Shown piece by piece: positions 30,346-42,350 of a stretch of DNA of 50,484 nt. Source of the DNA: Chara braunii (Eukaryota; Streptophyta; Charophyceae; Charales; Characeae); contig BFEA01000080.1 in the NCBI GenBank assembly GCA_003427395.1, positions 1,178,308-1,228,791 of the forward strand. The letters run 5' to 3'. The position numbers and the translations under genes are program-made. The notes beneath the pieces were generated by a model that was not told the origin of the DNA, did no database searches, and saw nothing but the letters and a program-made list of their open reading frames with translations. How positions within the stretch are numbered: position 1 is the stretch's first letter; each line of letters begins with the position of its first letter.

Positions 30346-32818
30346 CTCTACTGCTCACCAGATGCACAAAAGACAAAAAAAAAAAGGTGGTGAATCTTTC
30401 CATGATGTACCACAAGGTTCATTCCAATTTTACACATTTGGTGAGTACTCAACAGTGTTCTTGGACCCCACGAAGCAACGTCCCCGTCGCTGGGGAATCC
30501 AAATGCAAACAAACGTCTTCTGATGTGACAAGTTATCAAAATCCGATTCTTTAGATGAAGTTGCGGTTTGAAGAACCTCACTGTCCCCCTTGGCACGTTC
30601 ATACTGCCAGGATTTTAACCTGGGTCTCCCACACATTAAAAAATGATAATACCCAAGAAATATTATTTCATATGAACCTGAGTGGGGATACTGAATTCAT
30701 ACTACAGTTATGGAGGTTACCAAGGAAGACAATGATAGCCCCTCCCCCCAGTTTTGAACTTTATTTGTCAGGATCTCGTTGGGTGTCCGAGGAGCTAGGA
30801 ATCATAATTGAGTCTCATTCTTCGGACGCGGGCTTTAACCTAAGTCAAATTTTATCATCTCACCTAAAGTCTGATGTGAGGGGATCGATGACCTTGACCT
30901 CAGTCCACCACAGTCGGTTGATCAGATCGGAATTGCGGCTCACCGTGTTGTTATTCTAATAGTGGTACCCGTATTGGTTACGCAATATCGGATAAAGTCA
31001 TTCTATCAAATTTTTTAGACCTGACTCTTGATCCTTCCGATATTTATCTGGACTAATTCATTCATCAACGAGGTCTCTCCCTCAGGTTTTCGTTTCAGAC
31101 CGTAATCGGAAGGTCCGCTGCTTAGTTATCATTGGTCAACAGCCCACGTTGGGAGTTACGTCCTAACGATGTCAATTTTTTTCACCATAGGTTTGGTAAT
31201 TTTAAGTCCTTCAGAGTCTCAGACTGACCTCCAAGAGTGGATGAACGATGTTAATTTTAATATATATATATATAATAATTTTACAAAAAATATTTTATCC
31301 CCTCGTCAGTTTGTCACTCAGTGGATGAATGAACCCAATTGAATATATGTACAAGAAAATTTCACGAATAAGAATGATTTATCATGATTGTCATGTTACC
31401 ACTTAATGGTTGACCGAGGGGCATCGTAAGAGTGACACTTAAGGGTCGTGTCTCCCAGACCTCGATCACAGGCTGGACAGACACACGTCTCGGGAAACTT
31501 TTACCAACAGAAAAGTCAATAAAAATATTTATAAAAAAATATACAAAAATATGTGTTTGATTCCTTGTCTTGTCAGAAGGCAAAAAAAAACATTCAATTC
31601 ATCCATGACACACATTTTCTTGATTTACAGGGTTTTTCAAATGCCTTTAAATTTTTTAACTTTTTCATAATTTTTTTTGATGATTTTTTTTTTTTTCTTC
31701 AGGAATAACCACATGAGATAAAACATGGAAAAGACTGACCAACAAAGCAAAACACTTTCAGACTGTACATGTCATATTTCAACCCTATTTTTCTTGAACT
31801 CTTAGACGTTTTTTTTAGCATCCTAGTTCAAGACTTGATAGCACAATTTGCACGCACATCCAAGATACACACTTTATCAATAAAAATCAGACACTGGACC
31901 AACTCAATTGTGAAAGTGATAATGCTCATTATTGGCATAACTCATAAATATAATTCAAATATGACTCAAGAGAAAGAAAACTTTGTCGAATATAAAATAT
32001 GGGACTTAAACAACCTTTTCTCTAAAAAATGAAGTATTAAACTCAAGTTACGATATTTATTTATTCTTAATTGCTAAAATACAACTGTCGAGCCAGAAAA
32101 GTATGAAAGAGAATAAAATTTACTAAATCTAATAAAAAAGAACTACGAAGTAAACATTATATGACTCCTTAGATATCTTATTGACTAAAGTACAACGTTA
32201 TATCTAAGGGGAAATAAATAACAAACGCGCCACAGATCTTACCTCACACTCGACTTCTAGAGTATAGTTGTCTCATCAAAAGAATGGAAAATGTGAGGGT
32301 CTTATTATAGAACTCAACAGAAATAAATCAAAGTGTCGTACATCTACCAGTTAGGCGCAATCCTTTCTTAATTCTCTATGTTAAACCTTAACTACTTAAA
32401 TAACTGGGATCTGAACATTTTTTTTGTCTGCTTATGTATGTTTCGCTTCATGTTGACAAGTCTCTTGTTCCTATCTATCTTAATAAATCCGTTGGCCTTA
32501 TCCTTTTTGTACCAAGGATAATTTCTCTCAATTGCATCCCCTTCAAACAGCGCAAACACAACTTTTTTCCTTCCTCCTTTGTTTTCTTGGTCATGTGAAA
32601 ATGTTTTTGTCTATTTTTTTGTCCTCTCAAAAGAACAAGTTGTTTCCTCTGAGTAAGACCGTATCCTACTTTGCTTTCATTCATGCAAACTTTGAAGAAT
32701 TTGTCCAACCACTTTTGAAACCATTAATTTTTTAAGTCAGTGACTCAATGGCTTCAGAGGCACTACGTGGTAATAGGCTAATGTTTTTTTCACTCATTCT
32801 TACCTGCTCTCCACCATC
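30346..32818. other. No gene seen; AT-rich intergenic sequence
   Basis: Mostly A/T-rich below 31.2 kb with a TA run (31260-31272) and poly-T. No coding region with recognisable motifs on either strand. Confidence 0.6.
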
Positions 32819-32826
32819 CTATGATG

Positions 32827-33513
32827 CTGTGTCGCACACCGAATATGTTCGTAGCTTTTCCAAACGTCCGAACATGTTCGGGTGTTCAGCCGAACGCCAC
32901 CCGAACGTGTTCGGCCGAATATATTCAAAAAATATATATATATTTTTTGTTTTTTTTTAATTTTTAACTTGAGTTTGGTTACGAATTTGACCATACCTCC
33001 AATGCACAAGTTGTTTGTATTATTATTTTACATAACATATATTTTTTTCAGATTTTTTGGAGAATTTTTTTTTTTTTTTTTTTTTTTTNAAAAAAAAAAA
33101 ACGTTTTGCCAAAAAATCTGAAAACTATATATGTTATGTAAAATAATAATACAAACAACTTTTGCCTTGGAGGTTTGGTCAAATTCGTAACCAAACTCGA
33201 GTTAAATATCAAAAACTAAAAACAAAAGTTTTTTTTTTTTAATTTTTATTTTGTTCGGCCGAACACATTCAGGTGGCGTTCAGCCGAACACCCGAACATG
33301 TTCGGACGTTCGGAAAAGCTTCGAACATGTTCGGTGTGCTACACAAGTTGTTTGTATTATTATTTTACATAACATATATTTTTTTCAGATTTTTTGGAGA
33401 ATTTTTTTTTTTTTTTTTTTTTTATGTTCGCGTTCGGAGATTTTCAACGCTCGTTCGCGTTCGGTCCCAAACGTTCGGGTTCGGTCACCGAACCCGAACA
33501 CAATGCTACACAG
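32827..33513. mobile_element. hAT-type non-autonomous foldback element with 8-bp target duplication
   Basis: CTATGATG at 32819-32826 is repeated exactly at 33514-33521 and bounds a 687-bp element whose ends are inverted (CTGTGTCGCA against CTGTGTAGCA). Inside, two arms (about 32836-33088 and 33091-33342) form a long inverted repeat around a T/A tract containing one N (33089), followed by a third, direct copy of the inner arm. Motifs rich in GAACATGTTCGG are palindromic. The 8-bp duplication is diagnostic of hAT elements. No transposase. Confidence 0.8.
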
Positions 33514-33521
33514 CTATGATG

Positions 33522-33894
33522 TTTTCCAACTTTTTCTTTTTTTAACTCTCACTCTTCTCATGTACTTACACCAGAAGTGTCCACCAATACCCATAATTTC
33601 AAATCTCTGCATCGTCTTTCACTCAATTATCTTGATGGACTCCATCATATCTTTCACTGATATCCAAAGACTCTGTTTAAATTGTTTTATCTTCTTCTCC
33701 ATCTCATTCCACTGCCTCTCTCACTTGTCATACATTATTTTTTTTGGACAAAATTTCCTCGCTCTGCTTACTTACCTTTCTACATATCTTATCTTCATTG
33801 TTATTCAATATCTTTCTTGCAGTTTCCACCACTGAAGGGACATTTTCTATCATTGGTAGTTGCGTCCTCTTGACGACCGTATTACCTAACGACC
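33522..33894. other. No gene seen
   Basis: T/C-rich sequence. It may be the 3' continuation of the gag remnant above, but no protease or RT motif was found. Confidence 0.5.
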
Positions 33895-34640
33895 TTACAA
33901 TTTTCTGTCACCGATATAGGTCGTTGCCTTTGTCCACTGTTCGCACTCTCGTTGCAAGGTTTCCCGTCTCGTCCCTCCATGTATGTTCGGGTCAATGGGG
34001 TTTCTAAACTTGTCATAAACACCTCCTTCAATATTGGTGTTTATTAGGCCATTTGCTTCATCAATCTTCCTGACATGGCAAAATCTCATTTTGTGCCATT
34101 TTTTGGCACAATGCCCGCAGACGGTATCCCTCAAATTTACTTTTTCTTTCCAGGATCCTTGACCACTTTCCTGACCACCTTGGATTCCGACGACGTTTCA
34201 ATTTTTAGTGCCACCTCTCTTATCGCCTTCGCTATCATCTCCTCTATCGTTGCTTATGTGACCCCTATTACCACGACCACCATTTTATCAACCTCTTCCC
34301 CAATTCTAACCTCCTCCGCGGCCCTGGACCATTTGTGCTTGGTTTATTGCCTTCCACTGGGCCTTAGTTAACTTAGGAGGTTTAAGTCCTTCGTCTATAT
34401 CAATCACTTCCTTACTTTTTTTCCTCTCTTGTTCGTTATATCGCTTTTTCTCAGCCTTTGCAGATCGGAGACAACCTCGATTATCGTCATTCGTTTTCTC
34501 TCCACTTCCACTAGCTAGCTCGTCTAACATTCCCTCCAAGACCTTCCGCTTGCCTTTCCTATCACTTTCTAGCTACATAATTATCTCTTCCAATTCTCTC
34601 ACTTTTTTTTTGTATATTGCCTAGTTCTTCTTGCAATGAC
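33895..34640 (-). pseudogene. Decayed gag remnant with orphan CCHC knuckle
   Basis: The minus strand reads MEGMLDELASGSGEKTNDDN, EQERKKSKEVIDIDEGLKPP and KLTKAQWKAINQAQMVQGRG, then a Gly/Arg-rich stretch with several stops, then CGHCAKKWHKMRFC (exact C-x2-C-x4-H-x4-C spacing) and GGVYDKFRNPIDPNIHGG. The knuckle and the basic Gly-rich lead-in indicate retroelement Gag. No matching pol lies downstream. It differs in sequence from the gags of A and B, so it is a third retroelement family. Confidence 0.65.
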
Positions 34641-34781
34641 GTACCACCGACTATTTGCTCAGAGTTTTTACAATGACGGTTGCCTCATCTCTTCTCTTAC
34701 ACATTCCTTTTGTCTACTTCGCGACAACCACTTCAACTAACCTTAATGGCATGGCATGCAGGTTCTCGCGTCCAAGTGTCA

Positions 34782-34792
34782 GCTCGATACCA
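34782..34792 (-). promoter_or_regulatory. Possible primer-binding site of the third retroelement
   Basis: On the minus strand TGGTATCGAGC resembles the initiator-Met sites of A and B with one base missing. It lies about 140-240 bp upstream of the gag remnant, in the right order and orientation. An adjoining LTR could not be delimited. Confidence 0.45.
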
Positions 34793-34799
34793 AGAGTAA

Positions 34800-37700
34800 T
34801 CCCAAAAAGATGATGAGATGTATAGAGTCACTTTCACAATTGCACTGTCCCTATTATCGTTGAAACCAAATTCAATCCAAATAAAGTTATCCTTGTTCAA
34901 AGACGTTGTCGGTGCGAATACCCTGACAAGGGTATCCGCCCTGTTTTTTGCAGGTGAGAGAAAGTAAGTTTGATTTAAAGTCTAAGTATACCCCGCGAAG
35001 CGCGGTTGAGTCTGTGGTTCTACGTTGACTGGATGGTTGACCAAAATAGAGAGTGTGTGGGCGCGCGGGATTAAGGCGCGCGTGATTTTCTCTTCCTATT
35101 TTGATGATTGCGGGTGATGGTATTGATCGCCGGTCAGGTATTTGTTTGTTGATTAGATTAAGGTCACAGGGGACGCGCCCTCCCTTTTGATATGGTTGAT
35201 CGTGGCATGAGCACACGAAGGTGACCAGGAAACAAGTCCTGGTGCGTGGTACAGCGCGTGTGGTAGCCTTGCCATTGTTTAGGCCAGCCATCATAGACGC
35301 CTAGCGGCCGTAGGGGCAGATATAGGCTGAGGAATGGCCCATGGGCGTTTAAGCGGCCCACGCGCTACGCGACACCAGTTTATAGGAAGACTTGCGCAGG
35401 TCGGTTTCAGGCTTGGGCTTAGCCCAGTAGGTTATGACATTGGATTTGTAACACGGAGGTGTGGGGATCGAGGCGGGCATACGGCGACAATGAAGCGGCG
35501 GAGCAGCACGAAGGAAACTGATGGGTTGAGGGCCCAAGGGGGAGGTTATCCCCATCATTTTTGTTGACCGGCGCGACGACGGGTCCTCCGCATAGGACTG
35601 GCGAGGTGCCAGTAGTTCCCACTTCTCTGTTTAGAAATTTATATATATATATATCGATTTTTATATTTATATTTATATTTTTTTGCTAATAAGTCACCCC
35701 GGGGCGAGCCAGTAGCATTTGGGTCGGGCTCCTCCGATGGGCCAGCCGCTGGGCTCCCCTCCAGTTCCCTCCCCCTATGGGCATCCAACGGTCTCTGCCC
35801 AATGCTTCTCGAGGAGGACTAATGGCATGTCTTTAAGAAGCGGGCCGAAAGCGGTCAGCGGCTGTGGTGCTAAGGGACTTACGGACTCCACTATGGTCGG
35901 AGGCTGCGTTAGCAACAGATACGGGGAGGGAGATAGTGAGTATCGAGCGCTATAACTGCGGGAGGGAGCGACAGGCAGCGGGGCTGGTCAGGCAGCGCTA
36001 CGCGACAACGGGCGGAGTGACGGCCTCGCAAAGACGGGCGCTAAGGCAGTACTGCGGGTGCGTGAACCCGGCCACGAAGCGGCGCCAGGTGCAATCAGAC
36101 GAAGACAGAGATGGCGATGAGAAAGGAGTAGGGATAGAGACGGTGGATATTGCCCATTTCTTAGCAAAAACGGGCAGAAGGAGACTTGAATCCGGAGGTT
36201 TTGGGGTAGGCGATCCGGATTTTGTAGTTAGGATTAGTGATAAGTTAGTGGAGAGAGAGCTATTAGAAAAAAGGGCCGCGTTGATAGTTGACGGAGTGGG
36301 CTATGACAAGAACTTGAAAGGTGATTCCTCTCCCGATTCTCAACGGATATGAGCAGACCGAAGTGATAAACAGAGGTTTTCGGGCATTGCGAACACGATA
36401 GTGGAGTTAGAATGGTGACAAAATTAGTATACAAGGAGGTAGGAAAGGATATAGTCCGTGGAGGTAAGGCGATGGCGGAGCAACAAAGGAGAGTGGCAGG
36501 AGGGAGGATGAATGACTCGCCCGACTCTTGATGAAATCGGGCGAGGGCAGTTGCTACCTGGAGGTTCTAAGAGTCGACGAATCTGAATTCATGGTTAGTT
36601 TTAGGTAAATATTAGTAGAATAAGACTTGGCAGGGAAAGTTGATGCGCCCGAAGTGTCATGAGAGATGGAGGTGGAGGGAATAGATAGTGGAAAGCTTAC
36701 CCGAGTCTTGAGGAGATCAAGCAGGAGAAAGTGCGATCCGGAGGATTTCAGGGTTAGGCGAATCTAGTCACAGGTTCAGATCCGTGGACTCATGGACAGG
36801 TTCGTTGCTACAGCAAGGAAGGTTTGAAGTGTGGTCGAGCCTACGGTTGAAGATTGCGGCCGGCTTCAGTGAGCCGGGTTCGTGCCCCGCCTATGCTGCA
36901 GGGTAGTAGGAGCCGGTGGACGGTTATTGCCGTGGGCTGGAGAAACGCTCGCGGTTACTCCGTTTTGTGTTTTGTGAATATGAGTGGGTTGCGGCGCGTG
37001 CTGATCGGCTTTCAGCTTGTCATTTGCGCTTGGGTTACTGCTTTACTAGGACGGATGGGGTGTTGTAGTTTAAGGTAGCCCTTACCAGTTGACCGGTGAA
37101 CTGCACACAGTATCGATGAAGGTAGCCTGAGTGAATGACCGGAAAATTGCATATATTGTTGTGCTCTAGAAGCAGGCTCTGTCTCTTTTGCGCCAGGGAA
37201 CCGCAGAACTAGTACGGGGATCTATTGGAGCAGAGGAAGACTGCTGCATACTACGACTGACGGTCGGACACAGCTGCTCCTTCTATTGGTTGTATGTGGC
37301 TGTTGTGTTCATTGGCTGGGCACGGACCGCGATTACTGCTGATTAACTGAGCATAGACTACTGCAGTGGGCTGCTGACAAATTTTTGAGTGCTCGTGTTG
37401 ACATGCAAGCTGGTCGGGCTACCAGGCGAGGTAGCGTAGGTCCGAGCGTGTGGAGGCAGGGAGCCTGTGGAATGGAGTGTCGTTGTCCTGTTAACCTGCA
37501 TAAAATAAGAGAGCCGACCGCACAGCAGAAAGCGGTCTGTTGGCCAGAATAGCGTCTGGACTAAGGAACGAAGAAGCAGGGAGGCGGGCAGCAGAGCCGG
37601 AAGGCTTACCTACTGCCTGCTGTGTGGCTCAGTCTGATGAACAGAGGGGCTTAACTGTTGACAGCTGCCAACTGCGGGCATGCGGTGGTAAACTGCTATT

Positions 37701-38490
37701 GTATGCTGCTGATTTCTGCGGACTGTACACGGATGTTGCGTCCGTGCGCGAACTGATACTGCATTTGTGCGCAAACTGCTGTTGCTGGCTGCTGCATACC
37801 GTTGTTGACTGTTACAGGCTGTTGTGCGGTCGCGATTGGGCTGAGGAGAGGTGTTGAGACTCGGGGAGGTGATCAGACTGACAAGTAGGGGGTTAGTGTT
37901 GTGATTTGTGAAGTCCGCAGAGGGTTGACTTTGACAATCGGCGTCAGAAGTTGACCAAGCTGTTACATTGGTTGCCATTGCGGGACCCTCAAGCGAGTGA
38001 AGGTATCAAGGCGCTCTCCTGAGAGTTGAGTTGTCCCTTCTTGTATCTCGAGAGTCAGAAACCCCTCATCTTCTGCCCTTCTTACTCTAAGTCTAGTCTG
38101 TGGTTATAAGAGGAAGGCGGCAAGCCGGATTGCAACCCGTAGGACCGCAACAAGACTCTGTGGGGAGTCAGCCCATCGATTGCGGGAGCTCTGCCGGAAC
38201 TCAGGAGGAGTTCTGGAGGCAGGGAATGGAGAGGTAACTGCTGCTTTCCCTCTATAAACCCAAGTTATAGTCCCTATCTGTATTCCCTGTTACGTTTTGA
38301 CTGAGTATACTGCATGCATTCCTACTTGGACTTTCAGTTTGACTTTCAGGACATAACCAGACTAATTAAAGTAATGAATATGCAAGGTCAGTTTCAGTTT
38401 TATTGTTTGACTGAAAGCAGGTTGTGGGGTTGCATCTGGGGGAGGGTGGAAGAAAGGTTGTATTGCATGAAGTTTGAACGGGTCAACCAA
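34800..38490. other. No gene seen; GC-richer sequence with degenerate repeats
   Basis: A TA run lies at about 35639-35653. Around 36150-36790, three diverged blocks share a pattern of GGGCAGAAGGAGACTTGAATCC-like sequence followed by GGAGGTTTTGGGGTAGGCGA-like sequence (about 36165, 36535, 36715). Between 37.2 and 37.9 kb the sequence is rich in CTGCTG/CTGTTG words. It could include the long LTR or leader of the third retroelement, but this is not shown. Confidence 0.5.
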
Positions 38491-38492
38491 AG

Positions 38493-39191
38493 GCTGGGCC
38501 AGTTCCATAAGTTCTAGATTGCCTGGAGGACCAGACATGTTCCATAAGTTTGGATGGCCTGGTTGCTCTTACTTGTGAGGGCTGAATGTGAATGACTTTT
38601 CAAGGACCAAGCATGTTCCATAAGTTTGGGTGGCTTGGTCGCCTTGTTTACTTTGGGTTTCTGTCAGTTTCTTTGGTTCCTGAACGAGGAGGTCTGAGCA
38701 TGTTCCATAAGTTTGGGTGGCTCAGCCTCTTCCTGCTTTGGTTTTGAGAGAAATGAATCAGGCCGAGGACCAAGACATGTTCCATAAGTTTGGGTGGTCT
38801 TGGTCCAACGCTTCGAAATGCTGGAACCAGAAGGCTATAATTTGGCTATACTTTATTATTATATTATCTATGAACAGGCTAGTCAGACAGGGTTCAATAA
38901 GTTTGGGTGGTCTGATTATAGCTTATCACCAATTGAAGAGAGTACTAATTAAGAATAAATTTGTGGTACGAAGAGGCAGGCTGAGTCTTGAGCTGAAGAT
39001 GATCGGCTCAGTTATATGCTACCTCAAAAGACTAAGTGCAGACGATTATATAAAGTTAAGATACTTAAACAGTTCAGGGCGGCTAGGGTGGCCTAGTCAC
39101 ATACCCAAAGAAGAGAAAAGTTGTTGTGCCCTGTGTTTATGTATACTCCATGGCTGAGCTAGACATGTTCCATAAGTTTGGTGGTCTAGCT
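38493..39191. repeat. Array of hairpins with one conserved loop and varying stems
   Basis: At least six units carry the loop ATGTTCCATAAGTTTGGGTG or a close variant, each enclosed by a different but self-complementary stem: ACCAG/CTGGT (about 38530), GACCAAGC/GCTTGGTC (38605-38640), CTGAGC/GCTCAG (38694-38725), GACCAAGAC/GTCTTGGTC (38768-38805), TCAGAC/GTCTGA (38883-38915) and AGCTAGAC/GTCTAGCT (39157-39191). A degenerate unit sits near 38500. Loop conservation with compensatory stem change points to a structure that matters as RNA or single-stranded DNA. Function unknown. Confidence 0.8.
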
Positions 39192-39495
39192 TTATGCCTT
39201 ATGTAAGTTGGGTATAAGGGGATAAATCATTGAAAAACTATGAACTATTGTCTGCTAAGTTGACTTGGGGATGGTAAGAGTACTTACCTTTGTGGTTTGG
39301 CCTGCATGTGACTGAATGAGGCTACTACTTAGTCTGAGTTTCAGTTTGATAGGTCGTTGCTTTAGTTGCTCGCCACGTGTTAGAGCCATAGAAGTTAGTT
39401 TGAATTCCTACATTTTCTGAGCTAAGTTTTTTTTACTTAGGTCAATTTCTGCATTTTTTGTGATCTTTTGTTATACTTGGCCTTGTATAAATCTT
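39192..39495. other. No gene seen
   Basis: A spacer between two repeat arrays, without recognisable coding sequence. Confidence 0.5.
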
Positions 39496-40100
39496 GGTAA
39501 GCCACTTTCTCTACGGGAAGCGCTGCCGAAATTTCTACAAAAACCAAGGAGTTAGTTGGACTTTGTCTTTTTCAGGGTCTAACTTTTCTGACTTTTTGAC
39601 TTAGTAAAAATCTGGAACATCTCCTTTTCTAAAGGGAGTGCTGCCCAAATTTCTGCTAATTCAGGGAGTTAGACAAAATTAGACTTTGAGAAGTCAAAGT
39701 CACTTTAGATCCTGAACTTAGCTTGTATAAATATTGAAATAACACTTTCTCTACGGGAAGCGCTGCGAAAATTTCTACAAATTTAGGGAGCTAGTTACAA
39801 TTTGTCTTGGTTGAACTCAAATTTTATGTTTGAGTTCATGGTTGTCTTAGTATAAATCTGGGAAGTCTCCCTTTCTAGAGGAAGTGTTACCCAAATTTTT
39901 ACTAATTCAGGGAGTTAGGCAAATTTTTGAGTTTCTATAAATAAAAGTTTGATTTTTTAACTAGTATAAATTCGCGAGGGCACTTTTCCTACGGGAAGCG
40001 CTGCCGAAATTTTCTTAATTTAGAGGAGTAAGATTATATTTTGACAGATGGCGATTCTGGAAAATTCACTCTGTATAGAGGAGATTCTGCCAGGGTCTAC
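39496..40100. repeat. Alternating tandem repeat, about 115-125 bp period
   Basis: Units of type 1 (CTCTACGGGAAGCGCTGCCG and AAATTTCTACAAA) at about 39510, 39750 and 39985 alternate with type 2 (TTTCTAAAGGGAGTGCTGCC and AAATTTCTGCTAATTCAGGG) at about 39628 and 39873. A weaker unit lies near 40072. Each unit ends with a GGGAGTTAG-like segment. The higher-order period is about 240 bp. Confidence 0.75.
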
Positions 40101-41960
40101 CTTTCTCTCAGCATTTGCTTAAAGGTAGGCTTAGGCTTAGTTACGAGTTAAGTGAGATTATGGTATGAGGATTACTTTCCATAGACTTATAAATTTAGCT
40201 TGGGGGATTAACCTGTCATGTGTTACAAGTCCTCTTGAACGATTCGATTCAGGATTTTGGACTAGATTCAGCTTGATCCTACGAGGATCACCTTCTGTTA
40301 TCACTGATAACAGGCCGGTTGCCAATTCGTCGGTTTACGACTCAGTTTCAGCTCACCCTCTATACTCAACCTAAAAGACCTTAACCCTGGTAATTTTATT
40401 TGTTTTATTAAGCTTTCACCCGGACTTTTTATTGAATGGTCATTTAACAAAGGTACTGAGTATTTAATTATGGTTGGTTGGACAAGAGGCTGAAGCTTGC
40501 ATGGCTAAAGCGAGGGGTATGAGTATAGAAAGTGATTGGGGTTGACTCCGTGTAGTGCGTGGACTTCGTTTGACTCTTTGATGTGATTGCAGGTATGTTC
40601 TGTGGTTCGGGTGTTGGTGTTGACTGTCTGCGATCACACATATACATATAGTTGTGAGGAGCCCCACTGTGATTGTGAGAAGTGATCGTCATATACTTAT
40701 CCCCCTTATATACGAATAAAAATGCATGTGTACCTATGTTGGAAGTTCGCATGGCCCAAGGGGCTAGCGTATTAAGGGTTAAATAAGGGTTAAGGTTGAG
40801 AAAAGGCAGAAAAAGAACCCATCTACATGGTTGTATGCTTCTTAGGGGTTTCTTAGTCGGACGTTAGTCATGTGCCCGGATTCAAGGTCCTTGTCCAGGA
40901 CATCCCAAGCCCTAGACTCGGCAGGGAAGGAACCTTCCCTCACGCAGAGCCTATTTGCCCTGCCCGTCGAGACACCAAACCCAGAGGGCAGAAATGTCGC
41001 GAGGCCTGAACGACATATCCTTCAGCCGTTCAATATCGTGAAGGGCAACCCCTCACAATGTATTCCTTCAGCCATTCAATACTGCGAGGTCATAACTGCG
41101 ATTGTCGCGTATGACTATCATCGCTGGTTGATGTAGGAGGGGCTTACGGCCGCGCAACTTTATATTAAAGTCCTGCAGGCGACGTTCGTCCGGCCCAATG
41201 TCTAGAGTTATGGGATTAGGTAGTTCGCATGTATAAGTGTGTGTCCGGAGTCATGATAGGTCATTGGTGCCAACCGGCAAGGTTACCTAAGGTTGGGGTT
41301 TTGGGATATGGAGGCCCTTCGGCCTATTTTTGTTTTTTTGAATTATATAGTTGGACGTTGTAGTCCATGGCAGCCGTCAAAGTCAAACCCCTTGACTCGC
41401 TTCTAGGCCCTAGATAATGGAGCTGGTCTCCAGGGCCATAAGAGACGATTGTCATCACAGGTATGAACCTGTGTACCACCCACTCTCCGCAGGGTGCAGA
41501 AGAGGGTGTGGTTTTCAACCGCACTTGGAGGTTGTCCAGCGTCGAGAGACTAACCCTTAAGGCTCGTGTCAGCCGACACTGGAGTGTCGAATGCGACCCT
41601 CGAGATTAGCGAGGACCGCATGAGTATGGGTACTACATAGTACGCCATCATTGTGACCGCTTGCGTACGTTTGCATTGCAAGTCGATATGAGTTAGCCCT
41701 GCGCCCGCGCGGTTTTATACTAAGTCTCGCGCGCGACGCGTATTCGATTTCCGCATCGAAAAATTATGGGATGGCTACTAAGGGACTAAGAGTGTTGTCA
41801 CGTTGTTTGTTTAGTGTCGTTCTGTATATGCATATGTACGTGTGTGTGTGTGCTTTTATTTTTATGTCCTTTATAGTAGTGTGCGCGTGGCGTGTGGGAT
41901 GCGTCCTAGTCGACCAGCGACGAGTCGCGCTTGGGACCTCAGCCCCCTAAGATGTCGGTT
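40101..41960. other. No gene seen; short degenerate duplications
   Basis: A 28-bp direct duplication (ATCCTTCAGCCGTTCAATAT and on at 41017; variant at 41062) and two longer related blocks near 41140-41200 and 41690-41770 (GCGCGCAACTTTATATTAAAG-like) are visible. No coding region recognised. Confidence 0.5.
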
Positions 41961-41969
41961 CGCGTGCGG

Positions 41970-42350
41970 CTCCGATAGAGGCATATTACTGCACGTACCC
42001 CCTATGCTACAGCGAACGAGAAACACCCTCGGCTGGTCCACCTCTGCGATTGCAACTGATCAGCTTCCGTATTGTGGACTGGTAGCTCGGCGGGGATACA
42101 CCCACCGAAGGGAGGCAACAACTCCCGTAAGGTGGAGGTAAGTCGTGCCTCGTGTAGGCCCTATCCAGTCGTAGGGGCTCGCGAGAGGTATGGCTGGCAC
42201 ACTCGGTCGGAGCGGCTTGCGGAAGCTCCATGTGTATTTGCGACGAGGATTAAATCCAACTCCTGCGTGACGCGATCGGGAGGGTCCCTCGCTGCTCTTG
42301 TGCGGTGCCGGACCGATGGGCTCGACAACGTACCCCACCAGGAACCGATA
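41970..42350 (-). repeat. Left copy of a divergent inverted repeat
   Basis: Read in reverse complement, this block resembles 45560-45925 over most of its length, for example CCAGCCATACCTCTCGCGAG against CCAGCTATACCTCTCACACG. In one shared frame both read SDR..Q.YLS..PTTG and a later P-rich segment ending IP-x-EL, though this copy has a stop after PTTG. Confidence 0.6.
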
